64,000 bases of DNA from the NCBI RefSeq assembly GCF_013149805.1, contig NZ_JABEZT010000003.1, positions 496,001 through 560,000 on the forward strand, read 5' to 3'. Position 1 is the stretch's first letter. The number at the start of each line of letters is the position of its first letter. The stretch is from Isoptericola chiayiensis (lineage in GTDB: Bacteria > Actinomycetota > Actinomycetes > Actinomycetales > Cellulomonadaceae). Both the position numbers and the translations under genes were made by a program. The notes beneath the pieces are model-generated. The model worked only from the letters and a program-made list of their open reading frames with translations, was not told the origin of the DNA and ran no database searches. Below are positions 16,152 to 23,971 of this stretch, in pieces.

Positions 16152-17510
16152 CTACCGGTCCGACATCTGCGACTCCCGCGGCCGCGCGACGACGGTCACG
16201 ACAGCCGCGACGAGCGCCCCGGCAGCCATGACGCCGACCGTGACGGCCAGGCCCCACCACTCCTCGAGCAGCGGGAAGGCGAACGTCACCACGACGGCGC
16301 CCGCCTTGCCGGCCGCGGCGGCGAACCCGGCACCGGTGGCGCGCACCCGGGTGGGGAACACCATGGCGGGCAGGACGAACGTCGTGGAGTTCGGCCCGGC
16401 GTTCTGGAAGAAGTTCGACGCGGCGAACCCGGCGAACGCCAGCCAGGTGTACGCCGCGACGCCGCCGGGCAGCGCGGCGGCGAGGGCCAGCGTCCCCAGT
16501 CCGGCGGCGATGCCGACGAATCCCACCACCTGCAGGCGGATCATCCCGACGCGGTAGATCAGCACGAGGGCCACAGCGAACCCGAGCACGAGGAAGACGT
16601 CGGTGACGGCGGTCTGGCGCAGGCTCGTCACCGTCGCGCCGACGGTGCTGTCGGCGTCAGCGGTCGCGACGGCGGCGAGGACGGTGGGGGTGAACACCCC
16701 CACCCCGTAGACGACGACGTCGAGCAGGAACCAGGGCACGCTGGTGACCAGGGTGAGGCGGCGAAGGCCGGCGGTGAAGAGCTCGCGCTGGGAGACCTGC
16801 TCCGCGGGCGGCGGCGGTGACAGGTCGTCGGCGGCGACCGGTCGTCCGACCAGTCGGGAGACGACGTCGGCCGCCTCCGTGCGTTCTCCCTGGGCCAGCA
16901 GCCACTGCGGGCTCTCGGGCACGCCGATCCGGGCGAGCACGACCGCGAACGCGAGCACGGCGCCGGAACCGAGGATCCAGCGCCAGGCCCCCTCGGACGG
17001 GTCGAGGTCGAGGATCGCCAGACCGAGACCGACGCCGAGCAGCGAGCCGACGGCCTGGAAGCTGATCACCCCGACGAGCAGGCGCCGTCGGCTGCGGCGG
17101 GGTGCCACCTCGGCGGCGTAGCTGGAGCTGAGCGGGTAGTCGGCGCCGATCGCCAGGCCGAGCACGAACCGGAACAGGATGAGGGACCACACGTCCCACG
17201 CCAGGGCGCAGGCCAGTGCCGCGAGCACGAACAGCACCAGGTCGAGGCGGAACATCGTGCGCCGACCGATGCGGTCGGCGAGGATCCCGCCGAGCAGCGC
17301 GCCGAACACCGACCCGACGACGGCCGACGACGCGATGAGCCCGGTCTCCAGCTCCGAGGGGGCGAGCTCGGCGGCGATCAGCGGCAGGCACACCCCGATG
17401 ACGAAGAAGTCGAAGCCGTCGAGCATGAGCCCGAGGGCGGCCACGAGCCAGATCCGCCGGTGCAGCGGCGTCAGCCGCGCCTCCTCGAGGAGCTCGTCCG
17501 TCGTCGCCAC
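16152..17510 (-). CDS. MFS transporter (metabolite:H+ symporter type)
   Basis: A 452-residue major facilitator protein with about 12 membrane helices. LDGFDFFVIGVCLPLIAAEL in helix 1, ILADRIGRRTMFRLDLVL (the MFS signature loop), RFVLGLAIGADYPLSSSY and AEVAPRRSRRRLL place it among sugar/aromatic-acid symporters. The central loop carries GVPESPQWLLAQGE, the sugar-porter-like PESP motif. The substrate is not evident. It follows metZ on the same strand after 54 bp and might be transcribed with it, but nothing in the protein indicates a sulfur compound. Confidence 0.88.
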   Translation of the reverse strand: MATTDELLEEARLTPLHRRIWLVAALGLMLDGFDFFVIGVCLPLIAAELAPSELETGLIASSAVVGSVFGALLGGILADRIGRRTMFRLDLVLFVLAALACALAWDVWSLILFRFVLGLAIGADYPLSSSYAAEVAPRRSRRRLLVGVISFQAVGSLLGVGLGLAILDLDPSEGAWRWILGSGAVLAFAVVLARIGVPESPQWLLAQGERTEAADVVSRLVGRPVAADDLSPPPPAEQVSQRELFTAGLRRLTLVTSVPWFLLDVVVYGVGVFTPTVLAAVATADADSTVGATVTSLRQTAVTDVFLVLGFAVALVLIYRVGMIRLQVVGFVGIAAGLGTLALAAALPGGVAAYTWLAFAGFAASNFFQNAGPNSTTFVLPAMVFPTRVRATGAGFAAAAGKAGAVVVTFAFPLLEEWWGLAVTVGVMAAGALVAAVVTVVARPRESQMSDR

Positions 17511-17564
17511 GTGACCATCGTGCAGGTCAGCGGCGCGGTGCGCTCCCCGAGCCGGACGACGGCG

Positions 17565-18836
17565 TCAGGCCCGGAGCGCCTGGGCGACGTCCTCGACGAT
17601 GTCCAGCGGGTCCTCGAGCCCGAGGGACAGCCGCACCGTGGTCTCGTTGATGCCGACCGCGGCGCGGCCCTCGGCCCCCAGGCGGCGGTGCGTCGTCGTC
17701 GCGGGGTGCGTGACCAGCGACTTGGCGTCCCCGAGGTTGTTGGAGATGTCGATGATCCGCAGGGTGTCGAGGAAGCGGAAGGTGCGCGCCTTCGCCTCGG
17801 CGTCGGTGGCGCCGTCGGGCACCTCGAGGTCGAAAGTGACCACGGTGCCGCCGCCGGTCTGCTGGGCCTTGGCGAGCTCGTGCTGGGGGTGGGAGGGCAG
17901 GTACGGGTACTTCACGCCGGTGACGCCGTCGGCGGTCTCGAGGAACTCGGCGAGCTGCAGCGCGGCGGCGTTCTGCGCCCGGACCCGCACGTCGAGGGTC
18001 TCGAGGCCCTTGAGCAGCACCCACGCGTTGAACGGGCTGAGCGACGGGCCGGTGTGGCGCAGGAACGTCTCGACGGGCCCGGACAGGAACTCCTGGGGTC
18101 CGAGGATCGCTCCGCCCAGCACACGGCCCTGCCCGTCGATGTGCTTGGTCGCCGAGTACACGACGATGTCGGCGCCGAGCTCCAGCGGCTTCTGCATGAC
18201 CGGCGTGGCGAACACGTTGTCGACGACGACGACGGCGCCCGCGGCGTGGGCCAGCTCGCACACGCGGCGCACGTCCACGAGCTCCTGCATCGGGTTCGAG
18301 GGCGTCTCGAAGAAGACGACGTCCGCGCCGGTCGCGAGCGCCTCCTCCCACTGGTCCAGGTGGTGGCCGTCGACGAGGTCGACCTGCACGTCCCACTTGG
18401 CGAGGATCTCGTCGTAGATGACGTTGGTGGACCCGAACAGGGCGCGGGCCGAGACGATGCGCGACCCGCTGCGCACGAGGGCCGCCAGGGTGGTGAACAC
18501 TGCCGACATGCCGGTCGCCGTCGCGTAGCAGGCCTCGGCGCCCTCGATGAGGCGCAGGCGCTCCTCGAAGGTGCGCACCGTCGGGTTGCCGTACCGGGAG
18601 TACACGAACCGGGAGTGGTCCCCGGCGAACGCCGCCTCGGCGTCGGCGGCGGAGTCGTAGGTGTAGCCCTGCGTGAGGAACATGGCCTCGGACGTCTCGG
18701 AGAAGTCCGAGCGGCGGTGGCCGCCGCGCACCGCGAGGGTGGCGGGCCGTGCGGTGGCCGGCAGCGGGGCGTGGCCGGCGCCGCCGTACGGCTCGGGGTT
18801 GGGGCCGGGGCCGGTGGGGATCTCGGTGCGGCTCAC
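17565..18836 (-). CDS. metZ: O-succinylhomoserine sulfhydrylase
   Basis: A 423-residue PLP enzyme of the Cys/Met metabolism family that makes homocysteine from O-succinyl- or O-acetylhomoserine and sulfide. YSRYGNPTVRTFEERLRLIEG, ATGMSAVFTTLAALVRSG, PSNPMQELVDV and the PLP-lysine motif YSATKHIDGQGR are present. The GTG start overlaps the rhodanese stop by four bases. The same rhodanese-metZ pair exists in Mycobacterium (Rv0390-Rv0391), where the gene is annotated metZ; acceptor preference cannot be read from sequence. The pair diverges from a SAM-IV-controlled gene, which fits control by methionine/SAM status. Confidence 0.93.
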   Translation of the reverse strand: MSRTEIPTGPGPNPEPYGGAGHAPLPATARPATLAVRGGHRRSDFSETSEAMFLTQGYTYDSAADAEAAFAGDHSRFVYSRYGNPTVRTFEERLRLIEGAEACYATATGMSAVFTTLAALVRSGSRIVSARALFGSTNVIYDEILAKWDVQVDLVDGHHLDQWEEALATGADVVFFETPSNPMQELVDVRRVCELAHAAGAVVVVDNVFATPVMQKPLELGADIVVYSATKHIDGQGRVLGGAILGPQEFLSGPVETFLRHTGPSLSPFNAWVLLKGLETLDVRVRAQNAAALQLAEFLETADGVTGVKYPYLPSHPQHELAKAQQTGGGTVVTFDLEVPDGATDAEAKARTFRFLDTLRIIDISNNLGDAKSLVTHPATTTHRRLGAEGRAAVGINETTVRLSLGLEDPLDIVEDVAQALRA

Positions 18837-19288
18837 CGGGCGGGCTCCGCGTACGTGGTGTGCGGCAGCTCGCGGACCTTCCAGCCGGCCTGGTCGCGGG
18901 CGCCGAACGGGCCGACGGGGCCCTCGAAGCCCTCGAGCACGTTGTAGGCGGGGCCGTAGCCGGCCGACGTCGCCAGGCGGGCGGCGCCGATGGAGCGCTG
19001 CCCGGAGCGGCACAGGAACACCACGGGGTGGTCGGTGGGCACGGCGGCGGCCTCGAGCTCGGCGAGGAATCCCGGGTTGGGGCGGCCGTCGCCGGTGACC
19101 CACTGCGTGAAGACGGTGCGCTTGTCGAGGGTGCCGACGTCGGGCACCCCGATGGTGCGCCACTCGCCCTCGGTGCGGACGTCGACGAGGACGGCGCCGG
19201 TGTCGGCGGCGAGCAGGTCCCACGCCTGCTGCGGGGTCAGGTCGCCGGCGTAGCCCTGCGCGGGTCGGGGTTCGATCGGTGCGGTCAC
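18833..19288 (-). CDS. Rhodanese-like sulfurtransferase domain protein
   Basis: A 151-residue single rhodanese domain. LTPQQAWDLLAADTGAVLVDVRTEGEW is the usual first half, and FLCRSGQRSIGAA is the active-site loop with the catalytic Cys and the six-residue CRSGQRS bed. It probably carries persulfide sulfur to the sulfhydrylase made from the same message. GTG at 19288 is chosen because GGGAGGAG precedes it and the domain starts normally. A GTG 108 bases upstream is in frame but would add an Ala/Thr-rich stretch over the leader. It overlaps metZ by GTGA. Confidence 0.9.
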   Translation of the reverse strand: MTAPIEPRPAQGYAGDLTPQQAWDLLAADTGAVLVDVRTEGEWRTIGVPDVGTLDKRTVFTQWVTGDGRPNPGFLAELEAAAVPTDHPVVFLCRSGQRSIGAARLATSAGYGPAYNVLEGFEGPVGPFGARDQAGWKVRELPHTTYAEPAR

Positions 19289-19571
19289 GGCACTCCTCCC
19301 ATCGGTCGTGGCGGTAGCACCCGCGCCCGGTCCCGTGTCGCCGACGACGGCGGCCCGGTCCCGCGGGGTTGCTGCGGCGTCGACGTGCCACGTCACTCGG
19401 CCGCTCGGGATGGTCAGGGCGATCGTACGCCAGCGGTTCCAGGGGGCGGGACGGGTGTCTCAATCTGTGAGCCGGTGGCGTCCGGGCTCGTGGCCTGACC
19501 CCATTTCGACCGCATCCTGAGACGTGCCGCTCATTTGTTGACACGATTTCGGGGATCGGTGAACCTGGCAT
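19289..19571 (-). promoter_or_regulatory. Leader of the rhodanese-metZ operon, S-box-like elements
   Basis: No gene is seen in this divergent gap. On the minus strand the leader contains CAGCAACC (19374-19367) and GGTGCTA (19320-19314), which can pair through AGC/GCT plus a CGCG/CGCG stem, the pattern of the P3 core in S-box (SAM-I type) leaders. The rest of the S-box consensus is not convincing. A short in-frame leader peptide reading (from 19396) is an alternative. Weak evidence, given because the downstream genes make homocysteine. Confidence 0.25.
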
Positions 19572-19702
19572 CAGGTCAAGAGCGCCAGCGCCAAGCCCCG
19601 GCTCGCTGGCCGGCAACCCTCCCCTCGCGGCGGGGTGCCCCGGGTGACGACCAGGCACGACGTCGACCGGCGTCGGGCAAGCGCGGGGAGGCGACTCCCC
19701 GG
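19572..19702 (+). ncRNA. SAM-IV riboswitch
   Basis: A SAM-sensing aptamer in the leader of the cysteine-desulfurase-like gene. The conserved run matches the SAM-IV consensus almost base for base: GGTCAAGAGCGCCAGCG at 19574, GCTGGCCGGCAACCCTC at 19605, GGGGTGCCCCGGGTGACGAC at 19632, and the distal GGGCAAGCG at 19675. GGTC (19574-19577) pairs with GACC (19649-19652) and CCAGC with GCTGG. A final perfect stem CGGGGAG / CTCCCCG with a GCGA loop spans 19684-19701. The class is known from actinobacterial sulfur genes. The last stem's CTCCCC could instead pair with the ribosome binding site GGGAGG (19711-19716), so control may be translational. Confidence 0.9.
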
Positions 19703-19721
19703 ACCACTCAGGGAGGACGCC

Positions 19722-21149
19722 ATGACCGTAATCGCCGAGAGCCCCGCCTGTCCCGCCACGGTGGGCGACCTCGCCCCCGTGCTGCCCGTCGTCGGGCACG
19801 AGACCCTCGCACCCCTCGTCGACGGCCGGCGCGTGCCCTACGCGAACCTCGACGTCGCCGCCTCCGCCCCCGCGCTGCAGGCCGTCGGCGACCGCATCAC
19901 CGCCACCCTGCCGCTCTACGCCAGCGTGCACCGCGGCGCCGGCTACCTCTCCCAGGTCTCCACCACCCTCTACGAGCAGTCGCGGGCCACCATCGGCGCG
20001 TTCGTCGGCGCCCGGGACGACGACGTCACGCTGCTCGTGCGCAACACCACCGACGCGCTCAACCTGCTCGCCGGCTGCGTCCCCGCGTCCGACGACGGCA
20101 CGCCGGGCCGGGTGCTCGTCCTCGACGTCGAGCACCACGCGAACTTCCTGCCCTGGCAGCGCTCCGCCGACGCCACCGTGCTCACCGGCCGCGACACCGT
20201 CGCCGCCACCGTGGCCGCGATCCGCGACGAGCTCGCCGCGGCGCACGCCGCCGGTCGCGGCTACGCGCTGCTCGCCGTCACCGGCGCCTCCAACGTCACC
20301 GGCGAGACCCTCCCGGTCGACGACGTCGTCGCGGCCGCGCACGCCCACGGCGCCCGAGTGCTGCTCGACGGCGCCCAGCTCGTCCCGCACCGCCGGTTCT
20401 CCCTGGCCGCCACCGGCGTCGACTACCTCGCCTTCTCCGGCCACAAGACCTACGCCCCGTTCGGCGTCGGTGCCCTTGTCGGCCGCCGCGACTGGCTCGA
20501 CGCCGGCACCCCGTACCTCGCCGGCGGCGGCGCCGTGCGCAGCGTCCGCGTCGCCGAGACCGAGTGGCACGACGGCCCCGCGCGGCACGAGGCCGGCTCG
20601 CCCAACGTGCTCGGCGCCGTGGCGCTCGCGGCCGCGTGCGACGAGCTCGCCGCGCTGGACGCCGCGAACCTGCGGGAGCACGAGGACGCTCTGCGCGCCC
20701 GGCTCGTCGACGGGCTCGAGGCGATCGACGGCGTCGAGGTCGTGCGGCTGTGGTCCGACGCCCCCGACACCGTCGGCGTCGTGACCTTCACCGTCGCCGG
20801 GTACGAGCCCGGCCAGGTCGCCGCCTACCTCTCGGCCGAGCACGGCATCGGCGTGCGCGACGGCCGGTTCTGCGCCCATCCGCTGCTGTCCCGCCTCGGC
20901 TACGGTGCCGGTGCCGTGCGGTCCTCGGTCGGCGTCGGCACCGCCGGCGAGGAGGTCGAGCGGCTCGTCGCGGCCGTGGCGGCGCTGGTCGCCGACGGCC
21001 CCCAGGCGCGCTACGACGTCGTCGACGGGCTGTGGATCGTCGTCGACGACCCGCGGCCCGTGCCCGAGGGCTCCGGGCTGACCGGGCTGCTCGCCACCGC
21101 CGGCCCCGGCCAGGACGAGGCGTTCGGCTGCCTGCTCGAGGACGCCTGA
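19722..21149 (+). CDS. Cysteine-desulfurase-like class V aminotransferase under SAM-IV control
   Basis: A 475-residue PLP enzyme of the class V (NifS/SufS/CsdA-like) fold. YANLDVAASAPALQAV is the SufS-type start; EHHANFLPWQ, TGASNVTGETLPVDDVV and FSGHKTYAPFGVGALVG (PLP Lys242) follow; RDGRFCAHPLLSRLG puts a Cys (Cys384) where SufS has its catalytic Cys. The C-terminal ~45 residues are an extra segment. It likely removes sulfur from cysteine or a related amino acid. ATG at 19722 follows GGGAGG. The SAM-IV leader indicates that it is repressed when SAM is plentiful, so it serves sulfur assimilation rather than general Fe-S assembly. It stands alone on its strand. Confidence 0.87.
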   Translation: MTVIAESPACPATVGDLAPVLPVVGHETLAPLVDGRRVPYANLDVAASAPALQAVGDRITATLPLYASVHRGAGYLSQVSTTLYEQSRATIGAFVGARDDDVTLLVRNTTDALNLLAGCVPASDDGTPGRVLVLDVEHHANFLPWQRSADATVLTGRDTVAATVAAIRDELAAAHAAGRGYALLAVTGASNVTGETLPVDDVVAAAHAHGARVLLDGAQLVPHRRFSLAATGVDYLAFSGHKTYAPFGVGALVGRRDWLDAGTPYLAGGGAVRSVRVAETEWHDGPARHEAGSPNVLGAVALAAACDELAALDAANLREHEDALRARLVDGLEAIDGVEVVRLWSDAPDTVGVVTFTVAGYEPGQVAAYLSAEHGIGVRDGRFCAHPLLSRLGYGAGAVRSSVGVGTAGEEVERLVAAVAALVADGPQARYDVVDGLWIVVDDPRPVPEGSGLTGLLATAGPGQDEAFGCLLEDA

Positions 21150-21167
21150 GCCCCCCACCTCACGCGG

Positions 21168-22628
21168 CTACCAGACGGGCGGGTGCTTCTCCGGCCAGCG
21201 CAGCACGTCCTCGAGCTGGGCCGCCAGCGCCAGCAGTGTGGGCTCGCCGCCGGGACGCCCGACGATCTGGACCCCCATCGGCAGGCCGTCGTCCGTCCAG
21301 TGCGTCGGCACGGTGATCGCGGGAAGCCCCGCCACGTTCAGCCACGACGTGAACGGCGTGTACTGGCACTGCTGCATGAAGTTGCGGTCCGGGTCCTCGG
21401 CGTCGAACCAGCCGATCGGCCGCGGCGTCATCGCCAGCGCCGGGGTGATGACGGCGTCGAGGTCGCCGAACCCGGCGATCAGTCGCCGCTCGAACTGCGT
21501 CAGCGTCGCCAGCGCCTCGGCCAGCTCCCGTGCCGGCACCTCTCGTCCGCGCCGGATCAGCCACGACGTCAGCGGTTCCAGCGAGTCGAGGACGGCGTCG
21601 TCGTCGATCGGCACCGCCGACGCCCCCGCCATCCACAGGGAACGGAACGCGTCCCCGAACTCCGGCGCCGGGTCCCACGAGTGGTCCTCGAGCTCGTGGC
21701 CCAGCCCCGACAGCGCCCGCGTCCCCGCCTCCAGGGCGGCGTGCGCCTCCGGCTCCACGGTCACGTCGTAGTGGAACTCCCAGGCGTTCCACGTGGTCAC
21801 GCCCACGCGGAACCGGCTGCCGTGGCCCCCGACCAGCCCGCTGTGACCCCGGGCGGCGGCCGTGCGCGCCGCAGCCAGGTAGGCGCCCTCGTGCTGCACC
21901 GGGGTGCGCAGCGTGAACCGGTGGTCCACCTCGCCCGTCGGGGTACGGCGCAGCATGCCCTCCAGGAGCAGAGCGGCGTCCGCCGTCGTGCGCGCGATCG
22001 GACCGTTGACCACCAGACCGCCCAGGCCCTCGATCCCGGAACCCGCCGGGAGCAGACCCCGCGTGGGCTTGAGGCCGACCACCCCGCACGCCGCGGCCGG
22101 GATGCGGACCGAGCCTCCGCCGTCGGACCCGGGCGCGAACGGCAGCAGCCCCGCCGCCACCGCCACGGCCGCGCCACCGCTGGAGCCGCCCGCCCCCCGC
22201 GAGGTGTCCCACGGGTTGCGCGCCACCGGGCCGACCACCGGCTCGGTATAGGCCGGGAAACCGAGCTCCGGCGTCGCCGTCTTGCCCAGGCTGACGATGC
22301 CCGCGGCGTCCAGGTCGCGCACGACGTCGTCGGACTCCTCGGGCACGAACCCCGCCATCGCCCGCGACCCGAACCCGCTCGGCACGCCCGCCCGGTTCCA
22401 CAGGTCCTTGTCCGCCGTCGGGACTCCCCACAGGATGCCCGACGGCGGACCCAGGGCCGCGGCGCGCTCCCGGGCGGAGTCCGGGGTGACGTGCGCGAAC
22501 GCACCCAGCGCGTCGTTGCGCGCGGCGATGCGGGCCAGGAAATGGTCGGTCACCTCGCCCGGACTCAGCTCCCCGGCGCGCAGCCGGTCGCGGAGGGTCA
22601 GGGCGGTCTGCTCGTGCAGGGCGGCCAT
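21168..22628 (-). CDS. Amidase (amidase-signature family)
   Basis: A 486-residue amide hydrolase using a Ser-cisSer-Lys triad. Lys lies in GVPTADKDLWNRAG, and the glycine/serine signature GAGGSSGGAAVAVAAGLLPF plus GSDGGGSVRIPA carries the two serines. PTRGLLPAGSGIEGLGGL and FTSWLNVAGLPAITVPTHW complete the family. It resembles generic actinobacterial amidases rather than GatA, being alone and lacking GatB/C neighbours. TAGGGT (22640-22635, minus) lies six bases before the ATG with no Shine-Dalgarno, a leaderless pattern. Substrate unknown. Confidence 0.92.
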   Translation of the reverse strand: MAALHEQTALTLRDRLRAGELSPGEVTDHFLARIAARNDALGAFAHVTPDSARERAAALGPPSGILWGVPTADKDLWNRAGVPSGFGSRAMAGFVPEESDDVVRDLDAAGIVSLGKTATPELGFPAYTEPVVGPVARNPWDTSRGAGGSSGGAAVAVAAGLLPFAPGSDGGGSVRIPAAACGVVGLKPTRGLLPAGSGIEGLGGLVVNGPIARTTADAALLLEGMLRRTPTGEVDHRFTLRTPVQHEGAYLAAARTAAARGHSGLVGGHGSRFRVGVTTWNAWEFHYDVTVEPEAHAALEAGTRALSGLGHELEDHSWDPAPEFGDAFRSLWMAGASAVPIDDDAVLDSLEPLTSWLIRRGREVPARELAEALATLTQFERRLIAGFGDLDAVITPALAMTPRPIGWFDAEDPDRNFMQQCQYTPFTSWLNVAGLPAITVPTHWTDDGLPMGVQIVGRPGGEPTLLALAAQLEDVLRWPEKHPPVW

Positions 22629-22849
22629 GACCCGACCCTACGCCCGTGCGCCCGAGGTCGACGGCCCCGGCCAGCGACGACGGTGCGACCGCACGAACTG
22701 CCGACGTCGACAGTTCGTGCCGAGGTCGGCAACTCGTCCTGCCGATCTCGACGCGCTGTGCCGACGTCGACAGTTCGCGCTGCGGTGAGGCTGCGCTGCG
22801 GTGAGCCCGCGGCCCGGCAGGCTCTCGGCGTGACGGCCACCGGGCCTCG
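22629..22849. other. Intergenic gap holding a four-unit repeat
   Basis: No gene is supported here. The gap contains the amidase promoter next to 22629 and the repeat element described at 22699-22777. The rest has no recognisable element. Confidence 0.5.
22699..22777. repeat. Four-unit intergenic repeat element, copy A
   Basis: Units starting TGCC(G) lie at 22699, 22718, 22740 and 22759, that is with spacings of 19, 22 and 19 bp. The first and last units are the same 19 bases, TGCCGACGTCGACAGTTCG. Unit 2 begins TGCCGAGGTCGGCA and unit 3 TGCCGATCTCGACG. With its flanking base pairs unit 1 makes a 24-bp near-palindrome. A second copy with the same spacing lies at 38111-38190. Confidence 0.8.
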
Positions 22850-23971
22850 TCAGAGCGGCGTGACCTCGCCGGAGAAGTGACGGACCCCCTTGCGGGAGCT
22901 CCACCCCACGTAGTCGAACCCGGCGGCGGTCCCCGTCAGGTCCGGGGCGGGGTTGCCGTCGTCGTCGGACCGCGGCGTGATCGCCACGTCGACGGTGCCC
23001 GGCAGCAGGACGGGCTTGGCGAAGTCCACCGTCCAGCGGTACGCGTCGGCGCGCCGGTGCCCGACGTCGGCCAGCGCCCGGGCGGCGGTGTACATGCCGT
23101 GGGCGATGGCCCGCGGGAACCCGAACGCCTTGGCGGACAGCGCCGACAGGTGGATCGGGTTGCGGTCGCCCGAGACGGCCCCGTAGGCGCGGCCGGTGCC
23201 GGGACCGAGGGCCCAGCGGCCGGTCGGCAGCGGCGGCGTCCACCCGTCCGAAGCCGACGCCACCGACGCCGCCGAGGTCGTACCGTGCGTCGCCGGGTCG
23301 TACCCGGCGGGTGCGACCTCGGGACGGGAGGTACGACCTCGCTGGCCGTCGGCCTCGGCGTCCGGCAGCTCGTACCCCTTGGCCAGGTAGGTCGACACGC
23401 CGCGCCACACCGGGGGCTCGGACGGGTCGGCCCCGTCGAATCGGATCTCGGCGACCAGGTCGACCTGGACGCCGCGCCGGTGGGCCGTGAGGTTCTCCGC
23501 CCAGGCGCGCACGTCCAGCACGTCACCGACGGTCACCGGCCCGCGCACCTCGACGACGTTGCGCAGGTGCACCATGCCGAGCAGCGGCAGGGGGAAGTCG
23601 CCCCGCACCATCACGGCCGTCGCCAGCGGGAACGCGAGCACGTGCAGGTAGCCGGCCGGCATCGTGCTGCCGACGGGTTCGTGCAGCAGCCGCTGGTAGT
23701 CGTGCAGGTGCCGCTCCAGCCCCGCGGTGCGCACCCCCGAGACGCGGTAGGCGACGTCCGGCAGGACCAGCGCGGCCTGTGCCTCGCCGTCGTCGTCCGA
23801 CGCCGGTCGTCCGGTCCCGATGACCGGCAACGACGGCAGGGCCCGCCCGGCCGCGATCCGGCCCGACGCCGCGGCGCCGCGCGCGTAGAGGCCGCCCAGG
23901 CCGGGCAGCCCGGTCTGGGTCTCGACGCGCAGCGTCCGCCCGTCGGCGGTGCGGGGCGGGGCCGCCGTCAC
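22850..23971 (-). CDS. MaoC-like enoyl-CoA hydratase (HtdX-type)
   Basis: A 373-residue double-hotdog hydratase. The N-terminal half is a degenerate hotdog (YQRLLHEPVGSTMPAGYLHVL, FPLPLLGMVHLRNVVEV). The C-terminal half holds the hydratase motif SGDRNPIHLSALSAKAFGF and AIAHGMYTAA with the Asp/His pair. It should hydrate 2-enoyl thioesters. Gene order with the FabG4-like, thiolase and acyl-CoA oxidase-like genes mirrors the mycobacterial htdX-fabG4-fadA2-fadE5 group. GTG at 23971 overlaps the reductase stop by GTGA. Oddly, the linker between the halves (about residues 205-240) is encoded by an array of palindromic 11-mers. Confidence 0.85.
   Translation of the reverse strand: MTAAPPRTADGRTLRVETQTGLPGLGGLYARGAAASGRIAAGRALPSLPVIGTGRPASDDDGEAQAALVLPDVAYRVSGVRTAGLERHLHDYQRLLHEPVGSTMPAGYLHVLAFPLATAVMVRGDFPLPLLGMVHLRNVVEVRGPVTVGDVLDVRAWAENLTAHRRGVQVDLVAEIRFDGADPSEPPVWRGVSTYLAKGYELPDAEADGQRGRTSRPEVAPAGYDPATHGTTSAASVASASDGWTPPLPTGRWALGPGTGRAYGAVSGDRNPIHLSALSAKAFGFPRAIAHGMYTAARALADVGHRRADAYRWTVDFAKPVLLPGTVDVAITPRSDDDGNPAPDLTGTAAGFDYVGWSSRKGVRHFSGEVTPL
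23274..23340. repeat. Palindromic 11-mer array inside the MaoC gene
   Basis: GAGGTCGTACC at 23274-23284, GGGTCGTACCC at 23295-23305, and inverted copies GGTGCGACCTC at 23310-23320 and GGTACGACCTC at 23330-23340. Two units face each way, 20-21 bp apart, like the intergenic array at 39.3 kb. The array is read through in frame and encodes a Gly/Thr/Ser/Pro-rich linker of the hydratase. Confidence 0.7.

Noticed and set aside
18837-21158. Long minus-strand frame running upstream of metZ through the riboswitch and opposite the desulfurase-like gene
   Set aside because: It crosses a SAM-IV aptamer and is antisense to a clear PLP enzyme. Only the metZ part reads as real protein.
22699-22777. Insertion sequence remnant
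   Set aside because: No transposase fragment, terminal inverted repeats of IS size or target duplication was found; the structure is an array of short units.
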